From SURF-32 sp964648365 (GTDB lineage Bacteria; Planctomycetota; Phycisphaerae; UBA1845), in contig CAZYLK010000054.1 in the NCBI GenBank assembly GCA_964648365.1, positions 1-32,662 on the forward strand: a DNA stretch of 32,662 nucleotides. The letters run 5' to 3'. The notes below the pieces were generated by a model that was not told where the DNA came from, searched no databases, and saw only the letters and a list, made by a program, of their open reading frames with translations. Positions 24,441-32,126 of this stretch are shown here, piece by piece. The stretch's first letter is position 1. The number at the start of each line of letters is the position of its first letter. The position numbers and the translations under genes are program-made.

Positions 24441-25022
24441 TTACCCGCGAGTCGAATCCATACCGAACGCACCCACGGCGGCCGTCCCGCACTCCGGACA
24501 CCGCGCGTCGATCTGGCCGCGAAGATCGTATCCGCAGCGCTCGCACAGCCCCAACCGGCGACGGCGACGACGCCGGAGCGGTCCGCGCCAGAGGTAAACC
24601 GCCGGCCAGAACGCAAACAGGATCGTCGCGAGCCAGAACGGGCCTTCAAGCCTGTAGACCCACCATCGGTGCTTCATCGAGATGGCCGTGTCGGGGCTCT
24701 CTCCGAGAATCGGGGTTTTGAACATCGCGAATCCATCGCTCACGCAGCCCACGCCGATCCCGATCCGTGATCCTCTGGCTCGGCCTGTCTGCCACCCGAT
24801 CCCCTTGCCCACCCAGCTTTCTGCCGCAGGGTGGCCGAACTCGATGACGCAACCGCCGCGCCAGCAGTCCACTACGGCAATCGGCCATCGCTGGGTATGA
24901 TCTTCCCAGCCGTACCACCCCAGCCCGGTTGGAACCCAGTAGCTGAGCAGGCCCAGAACAAGCGACGACGCTGCGATCGCGGCGCTGACGCAGACGGTGA
25001 ACTTGATCAGGAGGCGCTTCAT
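24441..25022 (-). CDS. Membrane protein with C-terminal CGYDLRG zinc ribbon (193 aa)
   Basis: A first transmembrane helix (residues 8-30) is followed by a ~95-residue extracytoplasmic region containing two GC.I/GC.S Cys motifs. A second helix lies near 128-146 (PFWLATILFAFWPAVYLW). A very basic stretch of eight Arg then leads to a four-Cys zinc ribbon: C160-x2-C163-GYDLRG and C175-PECG with C178. This ribbon is common in planctomycete membrane proteins in my recollection; its partner is unknown. The topology places the ribbon in the cytoplasm. ATG 25022 has no good ribosome site. It stands between the photolyase (convergent, 27 bp apart) and module copy 2. Confidence 0.75.
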   Translation of the reverse strand: MKRLLIKFTVCVSAAIAASSLVLGLLSYWVPTGLGWYGWEDHTQRWPIAVVDCWRGGCVIEFGHPAAESWVGKGIGWQTGRARGSRIGIGVGCVSDGFAMFKTPILGESPDTAISMKHRWWVYRLEGPFWLATILFAFWPAVYLWRGPLRRRRRRRLGLCERCGYDLRGQIDARCPECGTAAVGAFGMDSTRG

Positions 25023-25113
25023 GGTGTGCCGGCAACTCTACTCCGTCGGCGCTCGCCGCGACACGGTTCGCGCCCCAGCCGGCCGCCGCATGGTCGCCCA
25101 TCGGACAAACGTA

Positions 25114-25611
25114 TCACTCGCCCGCGATGAGTTCGTCCGCGACGGCGACCATAATCTTCAACAGCGTCGCGCCGGCCTTTTCATGCAGGAGGGACATCTC
25201 GAACGCATGATCGCGTGGAGCCAGGACAACGCCGGTGGCGGCCATCCACGGATAGACGCCGTTCGACGGAACGCGGCGCTTGTCGTCAACCTGCGGGTGC
25301 AGTAATTCGATCTGCCGCGAGAGTTTTCGGATCGCGGCCACAACCCATGTATCGCGTTGCAGCTTCTGGGCATCACGGGCAATCACCTGGCGGACGTTCA
25401 GCGGCAACGGCCCCGCAATAAACGCGTGACTCGTCTCCAGTACGTCTTGCGGTTGACCCTGAGCGGACAGATGGGCCTTGCAGAGCTTCTCCGCGGCCAT
25501 TTGGAGAAAATGCAAGTGATGACAGACAGGCAGGCGCTCGTTTCGCAGCAACTGCTCGCGCGCTTCGAGATCGGACCTCGCCTGGCGGGCGTAGGCGCGG
25601 GCCCAACTCAT
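25114..25611 (-). CDS. HEPN-like helical protein, module copy 2, gene B (165 aa)
   Basis: ATG 25611 overlaps the gene A stop by four bases, as in copy 1. The N-terminal helices are closely conserved (WARAYARQARSDLEAREQLL, CHHLHFLQMAAEKLCKAHL), followed by TSHAFIAGPLP. The C-terminal half keeps RQIELLHPQV, VYPW and LLHEKAGATLLKI but is otherwise diverged. The Arg of the only R-x4-H candidate in copy 1 is Val here, so RNase activity through that motif is unlikely in both. The His of SHA(Y/F)IA and the CH..LH..Q residues are the best-conserved polar positions. Function unknown beyond HEPN-like. Confidence 0.82.
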   Translation of the reverse strand: MSWARAYARQARSDLEAREQLLRNERLPVCHHLHFLQMAAEKLCKAHLSAQGQPQDVLETSHAFIAGPLPLNVRQVIARDAQKLQRDTWVVAAIRKLSRQIELLHPQVDDKRRVPSNGVYPWMAATGVVLAPRDHAFEMSLLHEKAGATLLKIMVAVADELIAGE

Positions 25612-25958
25612 GGCTGACCATCCGGAGGCTTCGGATAGGATTCACCAATCCTCCAGCCGTTCGGAAGGCCGAGTTCGCCCGCCTGAATGCGCGCGAACTC
25701 CTCGGGGCGAACCTCAACGATCACAGACGGGAAGAAGATGCCGCTGTCGGGATGCGGGCCGAAGTAGACCGGCAGAATTCCGGACATGCTTGTGTCGCTG
25801 TTGACCTCAAGCAGCTTGATCGGCTCGGTCGGCAACTGCTCACCGTCCGGCAGGACGAGCCTGACGATGTGTTCGATCGCCGGATCGACGCGGTAGTGAG
25901 AATGCGCGAGGCGACGAGCGACCGCATCCCGAGATCGATCCAGGGTTGTCGTGCTCAC
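25608..25958 (-). CDS. Unknown small protein, module copy 2, gene A (116 aa)
   Basis: The start is taken as GTG 25958, with AGGGAG eight bases upstream, because it aligns with the ATG of copy 1 (STT.(I/L)DRS). Conserved blocks are AVARRLA.SH, V.PAI..I.RLV, EPIKLLEVN, PV.F.P, SGIF..SVIVEV.PEEFARI.AG.L.LP. The C-terminus is Pro-rich and differs from the Arg/Gln-rich tail of copy 1. A TAGAAT box near 26037-26042 could be a -10 element, but there is no matching -35. A and B again overlap by ATGA, so the two-gene unit was inherited or duplicated as a whole. Confidence 0.8.
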   Translation of the reverse strand: MSTTTLDRSRDAVARRLAHSHYRVDPAIEHIVRLVLPDGEQLPTEPIKLLEVNSDTSMSGILPVYFGPHPDSGIFFPSVIVEVRPEEFARIQAGELGLPNGWRIGESYPKPPDGQP

Positions 25959-26135
25959 GGCGTCGTCTCCCTGCCACAGCCGTCGTCGCCGCCCGCGAAG
26001 CGCCGGCTTCGCCTGCACCGCCGATCCTGCCCTGCGATTCTAGCGGATGACTACTATCGCCGCCACGTTGGACAAGCCGAACCGCACAAGGATAGATGTC
26101 CGCCGCGCCGGCCGCGTCGTTCCCCGCCCGCGCCG

Positions 26136-26723
26136 TCACCGCCTCTCAGCTGGCCCGGCCGGCAGCGACTCCGTCTTCTGCTCGCCGCCTTCCATATAAG
26201 TCCGCTGCTGCGGTTTCAGTCTGCCGCGTCCCGCCTTGACCACGCTGTCGTACAGGTCGCGGTCGGTCGTGCTCTCCACGTGCGCGTCCGAAAACGCAAT
26301 GACGCCCAGCCCGTCTTTCCAGACCCACGCGAACACGTGGGTTTCCGGCTCAAATACATCGATCCGCCACGGCTCGACGTGCGCGATGGCCTCACCACGA
26401 AGGACGAACCGCTCGGGATCGGCGCCGCGAAATTCGGCGAACTGGGCATCCGCCCTCTGCGTGTATTCGCCGAAGAGGCGCCGGGCCTCGCTGACGATCG
26501 GAAAGAGTTTCGCCCGCGCCTCGTTGCGGATCGCAGCATATTTCGGGCCGTCACCGTCGTCCGGGTCGGCTGCGACGACGTGTCGGGCTTCCTGCATGGC
26601 CACAACCCGTGCTGACGGCGCGGATGACGATCCGGCATCGTGGCGGCAGCAACGGCTCGTGGTGGTACACGCCGAAGGCAGAACGCAGAGCAAGAGCGCG
26701 GCGGCGATCACACGGAAACGCAT
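26136..26723 (-). CDS. Lipoprotein of unknown function (195 aa)
   Basis: ATG 26723 follows AGGGAGG at five bases. The signal peptide MRFRVIAAALLLCVLPSAC ends in a lipobox (LPSAC, Cys19), so the mature protein should be lipid-anchored. A Thr/Ser/Cys-rich linker precedes a domain with AAIRNEARAKLFPIVSEARRLF, then beta segments (RFVLRGEAIAHVEPWRIDVF, HVFAWVWKDGLGVIAFSDAH). The C-terminus is basic and hydrophilic (GRGRLKPQQRTYMEGGEQKTE). I recognise no family. It stands alone between module copy 2 and egtB; the longer upstream frame has no support. Confidence 0.75.
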   Translation of the reverse strand: MRFRVIAAALLLCVLPSACTTTSRCCRHDAGSSSAPSARVVAMQEARHVVAADPDDGDGPKYAAIRNEARAKLFPIVSEARRLFGEYTQRADAQFAEFRGADPERFVLRGEAIAHVEPWRIDVFEPETHVFAWVWKDGLGVIAFSDAHVESTTDRDLYDSVVKAGRGRLKPQQRTYMEGGEQKTESLPAGPAERR

Positions 26724-26990
26724 CGGAACCTCCCTGGTAGCCCGCCACACCCGCACCGAAGCAACTGCCCTCACCCGAGGGCCGCGATAGAGCAAGATCA
26801 CGGGAGCGGGCGCATATTGTAACAAAATGCTCCGCAAATGTGCGCACGTCCAAGGGGCCGTGGACTGGGACCGACGGCAGTGACGGAACGTGGCGCGAAC
26901 GGACGGGGAATGTGTTGCGTTCTTCCTTGTTTCCCCGACGCCCTCACTCCCCGACTCCTTCACCCCCCCTCCCGTCGTCGCCGTCGCCCA

Positions 26991-28403
26991 CTACCGCGCT
27001 ATTCGGAACCCGGAAAACTGCCAGCGGGCGGGCGGGGGGAAGAAGTTGCGATAGGTCGGACGAATGTGAGTGCGCGACGTGGCACAGGAGCCACCGCGGA
27101 GGATGAGTTGGTTGCACATGAACTTGCCGTTGTACTCGCCCAGCGCGCCGTCGGCCGGCTTGTAACCGGGATAACCGACATACGGGCTGGCGGTCCATTC
27201 CCACACGTCGCCAAACATCTGCTGGATCGTGTCGGTCGCGGGGCGCTGGGCTGCCGAGTCATCCGCGCCGGCGCGACGCGCCTCGGCGTCGCCCGCGGCG
27301 CTGTGGGCGGGCAGCTCGGCGGCGCCGGCGCCGATCGAGACGGCCGGGTCGGGGCGCCAACCGCAGGGCGCCGGGTGGAACCGACCGGTCTCGGCCAGAT
27401 TGCCTTCGATGGGCAGCAAACCGGCCGCCGTTTCCCACTCGGCCTCGGTCGGCAGCCGCACCCCCGCCCAGCGTGTATAGGCGTGCGCCTCGAAAAAGCT
27501 CACGTGGCACACCGGCTCGGCCGGGTTGACCCGCTGCGGGCCGGCCAGCGTAAACAGCCACCATTCGCCGTCGCGGTTCTCCCAGTACAGCGGGGCCTTC
27601 CACCCTTCGGCCTGAACGGTCGCCCAGCCGTCCGACAGCCACAGGCTGGAGCGCTGATAACCGCCGTCCTGAAGAAACTCGAGAAACTCGCCGTTGGTGA
27701 CCAGCCGCGTCGACACGCAGAACGACGGGACGAAGACCTGGTGCCGCGGCCGCTCGTTGTCATAGCTGTATCCGCTGCCGTCGTGACCGATGGAGCGCAG
27801 CCCCTCCTCGAAGACCACCCAGTCGAGCGGAGGCGCCTGGCCGCGCTGCTCCGCCCGCGCCCGGTAGACCGGCCGCAGCGGATTGCACGAGAAAACGTGC
27901 TTGATGTCCGTGAGCATCAGCTCCTGATGCTGCTGCTCATGATGCAGCCCCAGTTCAATAATCGCGGCGGCGGAGTCGGGCAGATCGCCGGACCTGGAGA
28001 GCAGTTCGCACACCTGCTCGTCCACCTGCTGCCGATACGCATAGACCTCACGCACGGTGGGTCGCGAGAGCAGGCCGCGCTGCGGCCGGGGAAACTGCGC
28101 CCCGACCGCGTTGTAGTAAGAATTGAACAGGTACTCGAACTGCGGATGGGCAGGGCGATAGTCCGGCACGTTGCGCTTCAGGACGAAGGTCTCGAAGAAC
28201 CACGTCGTATGCGCCAGATGCCAGCGGGTCGGACTGACGTCGGGCATGGACTGAATGACGTAGTCCTCGGTCTCCAGCGGCTCGCACAGCGCTGTGCTGA
28301 AGGCGCGAACGGCAGAATACCGATGGAGCAGCGTCGCGGCGCCGGGCGGGCGCTCCATCGCCTGATCGGCTGTCGCGGTCGGCGCCAGGGTACCTGTCGT
28401 CAT
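26991..28403 (-). CDS. egtB: Ergothioneine biosynthesis sulfoxide synthase EgtB
   Basis: EgtB is a non-haem iron enzyme that uses O2 to join hercynine (trimethylhistidine) to a thiol (gamma-glutamylcysteine or cysteine). ATG 28403 lies six bases after GGGAGG. The N-terminal DinB-like domain carries WHLAHTTWFFETF (H62, H65) and LHHEQQHQELMLTDIKH (H154, H155, H159). By comparison with known EgtB, the likely iron ligands are H65, H155 and H159. The C-terminal formylglycine-generating-enzyme-like domain has RPRHQVFVPSFCVSTRLVTN, RLPTEAEWE, GDVWEWTASPY and GGSCATSRTHIRPTYRNFF. About 470 residues is close to the family norm; a ~30-residue Ala-rich loop precedes TIQQMFGDVWEWT. Downstream of egtD by 123 bp. 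No egtA, egtC or egtE is seen, so thiol choice cannot be settled. Confidence 0.95.
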   Translation of the reverse strand: MTTGTLAPTATADQAMERPPGAATLLHRYSAVRAFSTALCEPLETEDYVIQSMPDVSPTRWHLAHTTWFFETFVLKRNVPDYRPAHPQFEYLFNSYYNAVGAQFPRPQRGLLSRPTVREVYAYRQQVDEQVCELLSRSGDLPDSAAAIIELGLHHEQQHQELMLTDIKHVFSCNPLRPVYRARAEQRGQAPPLDWVVFEEGLRSIGHDGSGYSYDNERPRHQVFVPSFCVSTRLVTNGEFLEFLQDGGYQRSSLWLSDGWATVQAEGWKAPLYWENRDGEWWLFTLAGPQRVNPAEPVCHVSFFEAHAYTRWAGVRLPTEAEWETAAGLLPIEGNLAETGRFHPAPCGWRPDPAVSIGAGAAELPAHSAAGDAEARRAGADDSAAQRPATDTIQQMFGDVWEWTASPYVGYPGYKPADGALGEYNGKFMCNQLILRGGSCATSRTHIRPTYRNFFPPPARWQFSGFRIAR

Positions 28404-28526
28404 GGGAGACCTCCCTTGCTGCAAGGGCCGATGACCACTGCCTCGACGGGTGGCAGCCGTCGCAAAACGGCCTGATCTGAGCGGGCCGACGGCGCCGGCG
28501 AAACGACGCCCGCGTCCTGCCCATGC

Positions 28527-29537
28527 TCAGCGCCCCGGCGCTTCCGCCACGCGCAGCAGCAGCACGGCAAAGTACCGTCGCGGATCCGTCCAGGCACGCT
28601 CCAGCCCGAAGCCGGCGTCGCGGGCGAAGCGGGTGAACCCCTCGATCGTATACTTGTGCGAATACTCCGTCACGATGAACTCGCCCGGCTCGAACGTGAA
28701 TTTCTCGCCCGCCACCTGTCGCTTCTGCGCGACGAGGGATACCAGTCGGATTTCGACACGGTTTGCCACCGGGTCGTACACCGCCCGGTGCTCGAAGAGG
28801 TCCGGGTCGAAATCAGCGCCGACCGCTCGATTGATCACCGACAGGATATTCAAGCTGAACGCAGCGGTCACGCCGGCCGCGTCGTTGTACGCCCGCTCGA
28901 TCACGGCCACGTCTTTCTGCAGGTCGATGCCGATCAGCAGCGCCCCGCCCACGCCGAGCATCCGGGCGATGCGACGCAAGAAGGCAGCCGCGGCCGACGA
29001 TTCGAAGTTGCCCAGGGTCGAACCCGGAAAGAACGCGCAGGTCGAACGCGTCTCGCGTGACGGGGCCGGCAGCGACATCGGGCGGGTAAAGTCCGCCACC
29101 AGCGGCTGGACGTCCAGATGCGGATAGTCCGCCGCCAGGGCCGCGGCGCTGCGGATCAGATGCGCACGCGACACGTCGATCGGCACGTATCCGGCAGGGC
29201 GGTCCAGCGCATCCAGCAGCAGCCGCGTCTTCGTGCTGGAACCCGAGCCGAACTCGATCACGCGGCAGTCACGACCCAGCGCCTCGGCGATGTCGTCGCC
29301 GTGCGTCCGCAGGATCTCCATCTCGGTCCGTGTGGGGTAATACTCGGGCAATTCGCAGATGCGATCAAACAGGCGGGCGCCGCGCTCATCGTAAAGCAGG
29401 CGGCACGGCAGACGCCGGGGCCGCTGCGACAGGCCTTGAAGTACATCTCGGCGCGCATCTTCAGCCGCGATGCGCTGCTCGCGGACGGTCATATTCGGGG
29501 CGTCCGGACACTCGGCGGTCGAGGGCGGCGTCGGCAT
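28527..29537 (-). CDS. egtD: L-histidine N-alpha-methyltransferase EgtD
   Basis: EgtD trimethylates the alpha-amine of histidine with three S-adenosylmethionines to make hercynine, the EgtB substrate. ATG 29537 is preceded by AAGGAC. Family marks are RRLPCRLLYDERGARLFDRI, LPEYYPTRTE (63-72), the SAM site IEFGSGSSTKTRLLLDAL (94-111), YVPIDVS, FFPGSTLGNF (169-178), LLIGIDLQKD, AYNDAAGVTAAFSLNIL and EYSHKYTIEGF. At 336 residues it is close to the ~320 of known EgtD. With egtB downstream it makes a two-gene operon able to convert histidine to the sulfoxide; the final C-S lyase must be encoded elsewhere or be a general PLP enzyme. Confidence 0.95.
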   Translation of the reverse strand: MPTPPSTAECPDAPNMTVREQRIAAEDARRDVLQGLSQRPRRLPCRLLYDERGARLFDRICELPEYYPTRTEMEILRTHGDDIAEALGRDCRVIEFGSGSSTKTRLLLDALDRPAGYVPIDVSRAHLIRSAAALAADYPHLDVQPLVADFTRPMSLPAPSRETRSTCAFFPGSTLGNFESSAAAAFLRRIARMLGVGGALLIGIDLQKDVAVIERAYNDAAGVTAAFSLNILSVINRAVGADFDPDLFEHRAVYDPVANRVEIRLVSLVAQKRQVAGEKFTFEPGEFIVTEYSHKYTIEGFTRFARDAGFGLERAWTDPRRYFAVLLLRVAEAPGR

Positions 29538-29723
29538 GGGCAGTCCTTGTGTGAGGCGGCGTTTCCGGCATCACTTCCGGATGATCCGCGGTCGCGATTG
29601 ATGCGCAAGAACCAGTATCCTGCACCAGGCAGCGACGATTCGACGGGACGAAGAAGCCGGCGCACCGGCCAGGGCGCCCGACTGACAACGTGTCAGGTCC
29701 GCCGCAACGCAACGAACACGCGG

Positions 29724-29783
29724 GCGCGACCTGTACGGTCGCGCTTCCTGCGTCCGGAGCGACGCGCCGCGCATTCGCGGCGC
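29724..29783. repeat. Two successive perfect hairpins
   Basis: GCGCGACC-tgtac-GGTCGCGC (29724-29744) and GCGCCGCG-catt-CGCGGCGC (29764-29783) are two 8-bp perfect stems 19 bp apart. They resemble the paired-hairpin layout inside the element at 9445-9530 but have no outer inverted repeat. They lie about 190 bp upstream of egtD on its divergent side; possible REP-like remnants. Confidence 0.55.
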
Positions 29784-29884
29784 GAATCAGACCCTTTGTT
29801 ATAGGCACCGTACCCGCCACGGCCACTCATCGCAACCGCTCAGCGATTCGACCGGATGCTCAGGTGATGCTCTGGTAGAATCGA

Positions 29885-30048
29885 GCCGTGGTGCGGGCGC
29901 GTGACGTGGCGCGGGCGGTTGACGTGGCACGGGCGGTTGACGTGGCGCGAGCGGGTGACGTGGCGCGAGCGCGTGACGTGGCGCGGGCGGGTGGCGTGGC
30001 GCGGGGGGGTGGCGTGGCGCGGGGGGGTGACGTGGCGCGGGCGGGTGG
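29885..30048. repeat. 18-bp minisatellite, about nine units
   Basis: GACGTGG or a close variant recurs every 18 bp at 29903, 29921, 29939, 29957, 29975, 29993, 30011 and 30029. A degenerate first unit lies at 29885, and the array leads at 30047 into GGCACGG of the next hairpin. The unit is close to GACGTGGCGCGGGCGGGT. Both strands are open across it because 18 is a multiple of 3, but no start or ribosome site supports translation. The rest of 29538-30294 holds no gene. Confidence 0.85.
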
Positions 30049-30072
30049 CACGGTCTCGTCTTCGAGGCCGTG
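30049..30072. repeat. Dispersed hairpin at the end of the 18-bp array
   Basis: CACGGTCTCG-tctt-CGAGGCCGTG forms a 10-bp stem (one G-T pair) with a 4-nt loop and is preceded by GTGG, giving the GTGGCACGG start seen at other hairpins of this window. The last repeat unit of the minisatellite merges into it. Confidence 0.6.
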
Positions 30073-30294
30073 GTGAGCGAAGCGGTGTGGCAGCGCTCGG
30101 GAACGTCGCGCTCCAGCATACCACGCTCCGCCTTCCGTCCGCCTCCGGCGGATGCCACGCGACTCACGCTCGGCGAACGCCTACCTTCAGCCGACCAGCG
30201 TGTCGCGTACCCGGATGCTCACGGCATTCCCTGTCTCGCCCGTCCGGCGCCGGATAAGCTGACGCAAAGAAGCCGTCGGCGTGCTGGATCATCC

Positions 30295-31632
30295 ATGTCC
30301 GAATCACAACCCAGTTCGACCTCGTGGCTGGTCCGCGTTGCGGCGTTTCTCGGGTTGCAGCGTCGCATCACCGGCCTGCTGGCGGTGGTGGCGCTGGTCG
30401 GCCTGGGCCAGAAGATGGGCGAGCGGTTCCTGCCCCTCTACCTGCTGGCGCTGGGCGGCGGAGCGATCAGCGTCGGCCTGTTTCAGGCGCTGAACAATCT
30501 GCTGGGGGCGCTCTACGCCTATCCCGGCGGTTACCTGTCGGACCGGATCGGTGTTCGCCGGTCGCTGGTCATTTTCAACCTTGTCGCCCTCGCCGGCTTC
30601 CTGATCGTCGCGGCCGTGCCCGCCTGGCCCGCCGTGTTCGTCGGCGCGATTCTATTCCTGTCGTGGAACGCGGTGTCGTTGCCCGCGATGATGAACCTCG
30701 TCGCCCTGTCGCTGCCGCCGTCCAAGCGCACGATGGGCGTCACCGTTCACTCTTTGACCAAGCGGATTCCCATCGCGCTCGGACCGCTGCTGGGCGGCGT
30801 ATGCATCGCCTGGTGGGGTGAAGAGCGGGGCGTACGATTCGCCTTTGCAGCGGCGGCCGCAGCGGCCTTCGCGGCGCTGGTCACGCTGCTTCGACTGATC
30901 GACCGGGGCGTCGATGCCGCCGCGACGACTCCGCCCGGCCCGCGGACGCATCATCCGCTCCGCCTGCTGCGGGCCATGCACCCGGAGCTGCGCGCGCTGC
31001 TGCTGTCCGATACGTTCATCCGATTCTGCGAACACATGCAACATGCCTTCGTGGTGGTCTGGTGCATGAAGATCATCGAACGACCGGTCTCGGCGGTCGA
31101 GTTCGGCATCCTCTCCAGCGTGGAGGTCGCGGCCGCCCTGCTGCTCTACCTGCCGGTCGCCCATCTGGCCGACCGGTTCAACAAGCGTCCGTTCGTGCTG
31201 GCCACGTTCGTGATGTTCACGCTCTTCCCCGTCGTGCTTCTGCTGTCCCGGTCGTTCTGGCCGCTGGTGGGGGCGTTCGCGTTGCGCGGTTTGAAGGAGT
31301 TCGGCGAGCCGACGCGCAAGGCGCTGATCGTTGATCTGTGCCCGCCGGACCGTCGTGCGACCATGTTCGGCTTCTACTATCTCGTGCGAGACTCGATCGT
31401 TGCGCTCGCGGCCGCAGGCGGCGCGCTGCTGTGGCAGGTATCGCCCACCGCGAACCTGCTGACGGCCGCCGCTTGCGGCGCGGTCGGAACCCTGCTGTTC
31501 GCCTGCCGCGACGGATCAAAGCGACAGCAGCCTGGCCCTGAAACCGCCAGAGACACCAGGAACGATCGGCCCGCCGTCACGCCCGGCCGGGCCGTGCGCA
31601 AGCCGCACTTTGATCGACCAAACGGCGGGTGA
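30295..31632 (+). CDS. Major facilitator superfamily transporter (445 aa)
   Basis: Start taken at ATG 30295 (MSESQPSSTSW); the longer frame runs through non-coding hairpin sequence. About 12 membrane segments are visible, for example ITGLLAVVALVGLGQKMGE, LYLLALGGGAISVGLFQALN, VIFNLVALAGFLIVAAV, AAALLLYLPVAHLADRF and LVRDSIVALAAAGGALLWQV. The loop-2 motif GGYLSDRIGVRRSL matches MFS motif A (GxLxDRxGRR). The repeat in the second half is VAHLADRFNKRPF. The hydrophilic C-terminal ~45 residues (CRDGSKRQQPGPETARD...) are cytoplasmic. Substrate cannot be told from sequence. No regulator or partner is adjacent; the ribosome site is weak. Confidence 0.9.
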   Translation: MSESQPSSTSWLVRVAAFLGLQRRITGLLAVVALVGLGQKMGERFLPLYLLALGGGAISVGLFQALNNLLGALYAYPGGYLSDRIGVRRSLVIFNLVALAGFLIVAAVPAWPAVFVGAILFLSWNAVSLPAMMNLVALSLPPSKRTMGVTVHSLTKRIPIALGPLLGGVCIAWWGEERGVRFAFAAAAAAAFAALVTLLRLIDRGVDAAATTPPGPRTHHPLRLLRAMHPELRALLLSDTFIRFCEHMQHAFVVVWCMKIIERPVSAVEFGILSSVEVAAALLLYLPVAHLADRFNKRPFVLATFVMFTLFPVVLLLSRSFWPLVGAFALRGLKEFGEPTRKALIVDLCPPDRRATMFGFYYLVRDSIVALAAAGGALLWQVSPTANLLTAAACGAVGTLLFACRDGSKRQQPGPETARDTRNDRPAVTPGRAVRKPHFDRPNGG

Positions 31633-31714
31633 CCGGCGCACGCGACGCTACCCCGTACGGCAGACACCACCGTCGCATGCCTCTCCGAGTTCGCAGTCGT
31701 CCCAATTACACAAC

Positions 31715-32110
31715 TTAGTCCAACTCAAACCCGCCCAGACCAGAGAGAAGCTCTCGATGCAGTTCCGAGGGGACTTCATAATACGACCAATCATCACCAT
31801 CCACAACTGCTATCCAACGAGGCGTGGTGAAAACCACAATTCGCCATGGACTCCCGTCAGCAATAACCGTGAGTTCGCCGTGTACCAGCCCCTTGAGATC
31901 CGCCTTCACTCTGTGTGAGGCTGCAAGTGCTCGCGAGAGTATCGACCGCACCGCGCCGAAATCCAAGTCTGTCTCTCTACGATCCGACCGGTCATACCCA
32001 ATTGCCGTGGCCCGATCTACAAGCCTACTCACGGAGTCTCGGCGCACGCATAAGAACCCCGCTGTCACGACTCCGGCAATTGCTACCACTAACAAACATC
32101 GCAGTCGCAC
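31715..32110 (-). CDS. Small membrane-anchored or secreted protein, unknown (131 aa)
   Basis: The start is probably GTG 32110, with GAGGTG six bases upstream; GTG 32119 is in frame but leaves no space for a ribosome site. The N-terminus RLRCLLVVAIAGVVTAGFLC is one hydrophobic helix, a signal anchor or signal peptide. The soluble part has LDFGAVRSILSRALAASHRV, then KADLKGLVHGELTVIADGSPWRIV and TTPRWIAVVDGDDWSYYEVP, an alpha-then-beta arrangement. I recognise no family. The coding sequence is noticeably richer in A/T than its neighbours, which may reflect transfer or relaxed selection. Confidence 0.6.
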   Translation of the reverse strand: MRLRCLLVVAIAGVVTAGFLCVRRDSVSRLVDRATAIGYDRSDRRETDLDFGAVRSILSRALAASHRVKADLKGLVHGELTVIADGSPWRIVVFTTPRWIAVVDGDDWSYYEVPSELHRELLSGLGGFELD

Positions 32111-32126
32111 GTTCGCCACCTCTTGA

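Noticed and set aside
26838..28475. Long plus-strand frame opposite egtB
   Set aside because: It is the antisense shadow of a clearly identified enzyme; the high GC content keeps the opposite frames open.
29840..30124. Low-complexity proteins encoded by the 18-bp array (RHVT.PRHAT or VARAGDVARA repeats)
   Set aside because: Open frames arise because the unit is six codons long; there is no start context or ribosome site and all frames are similarly open.
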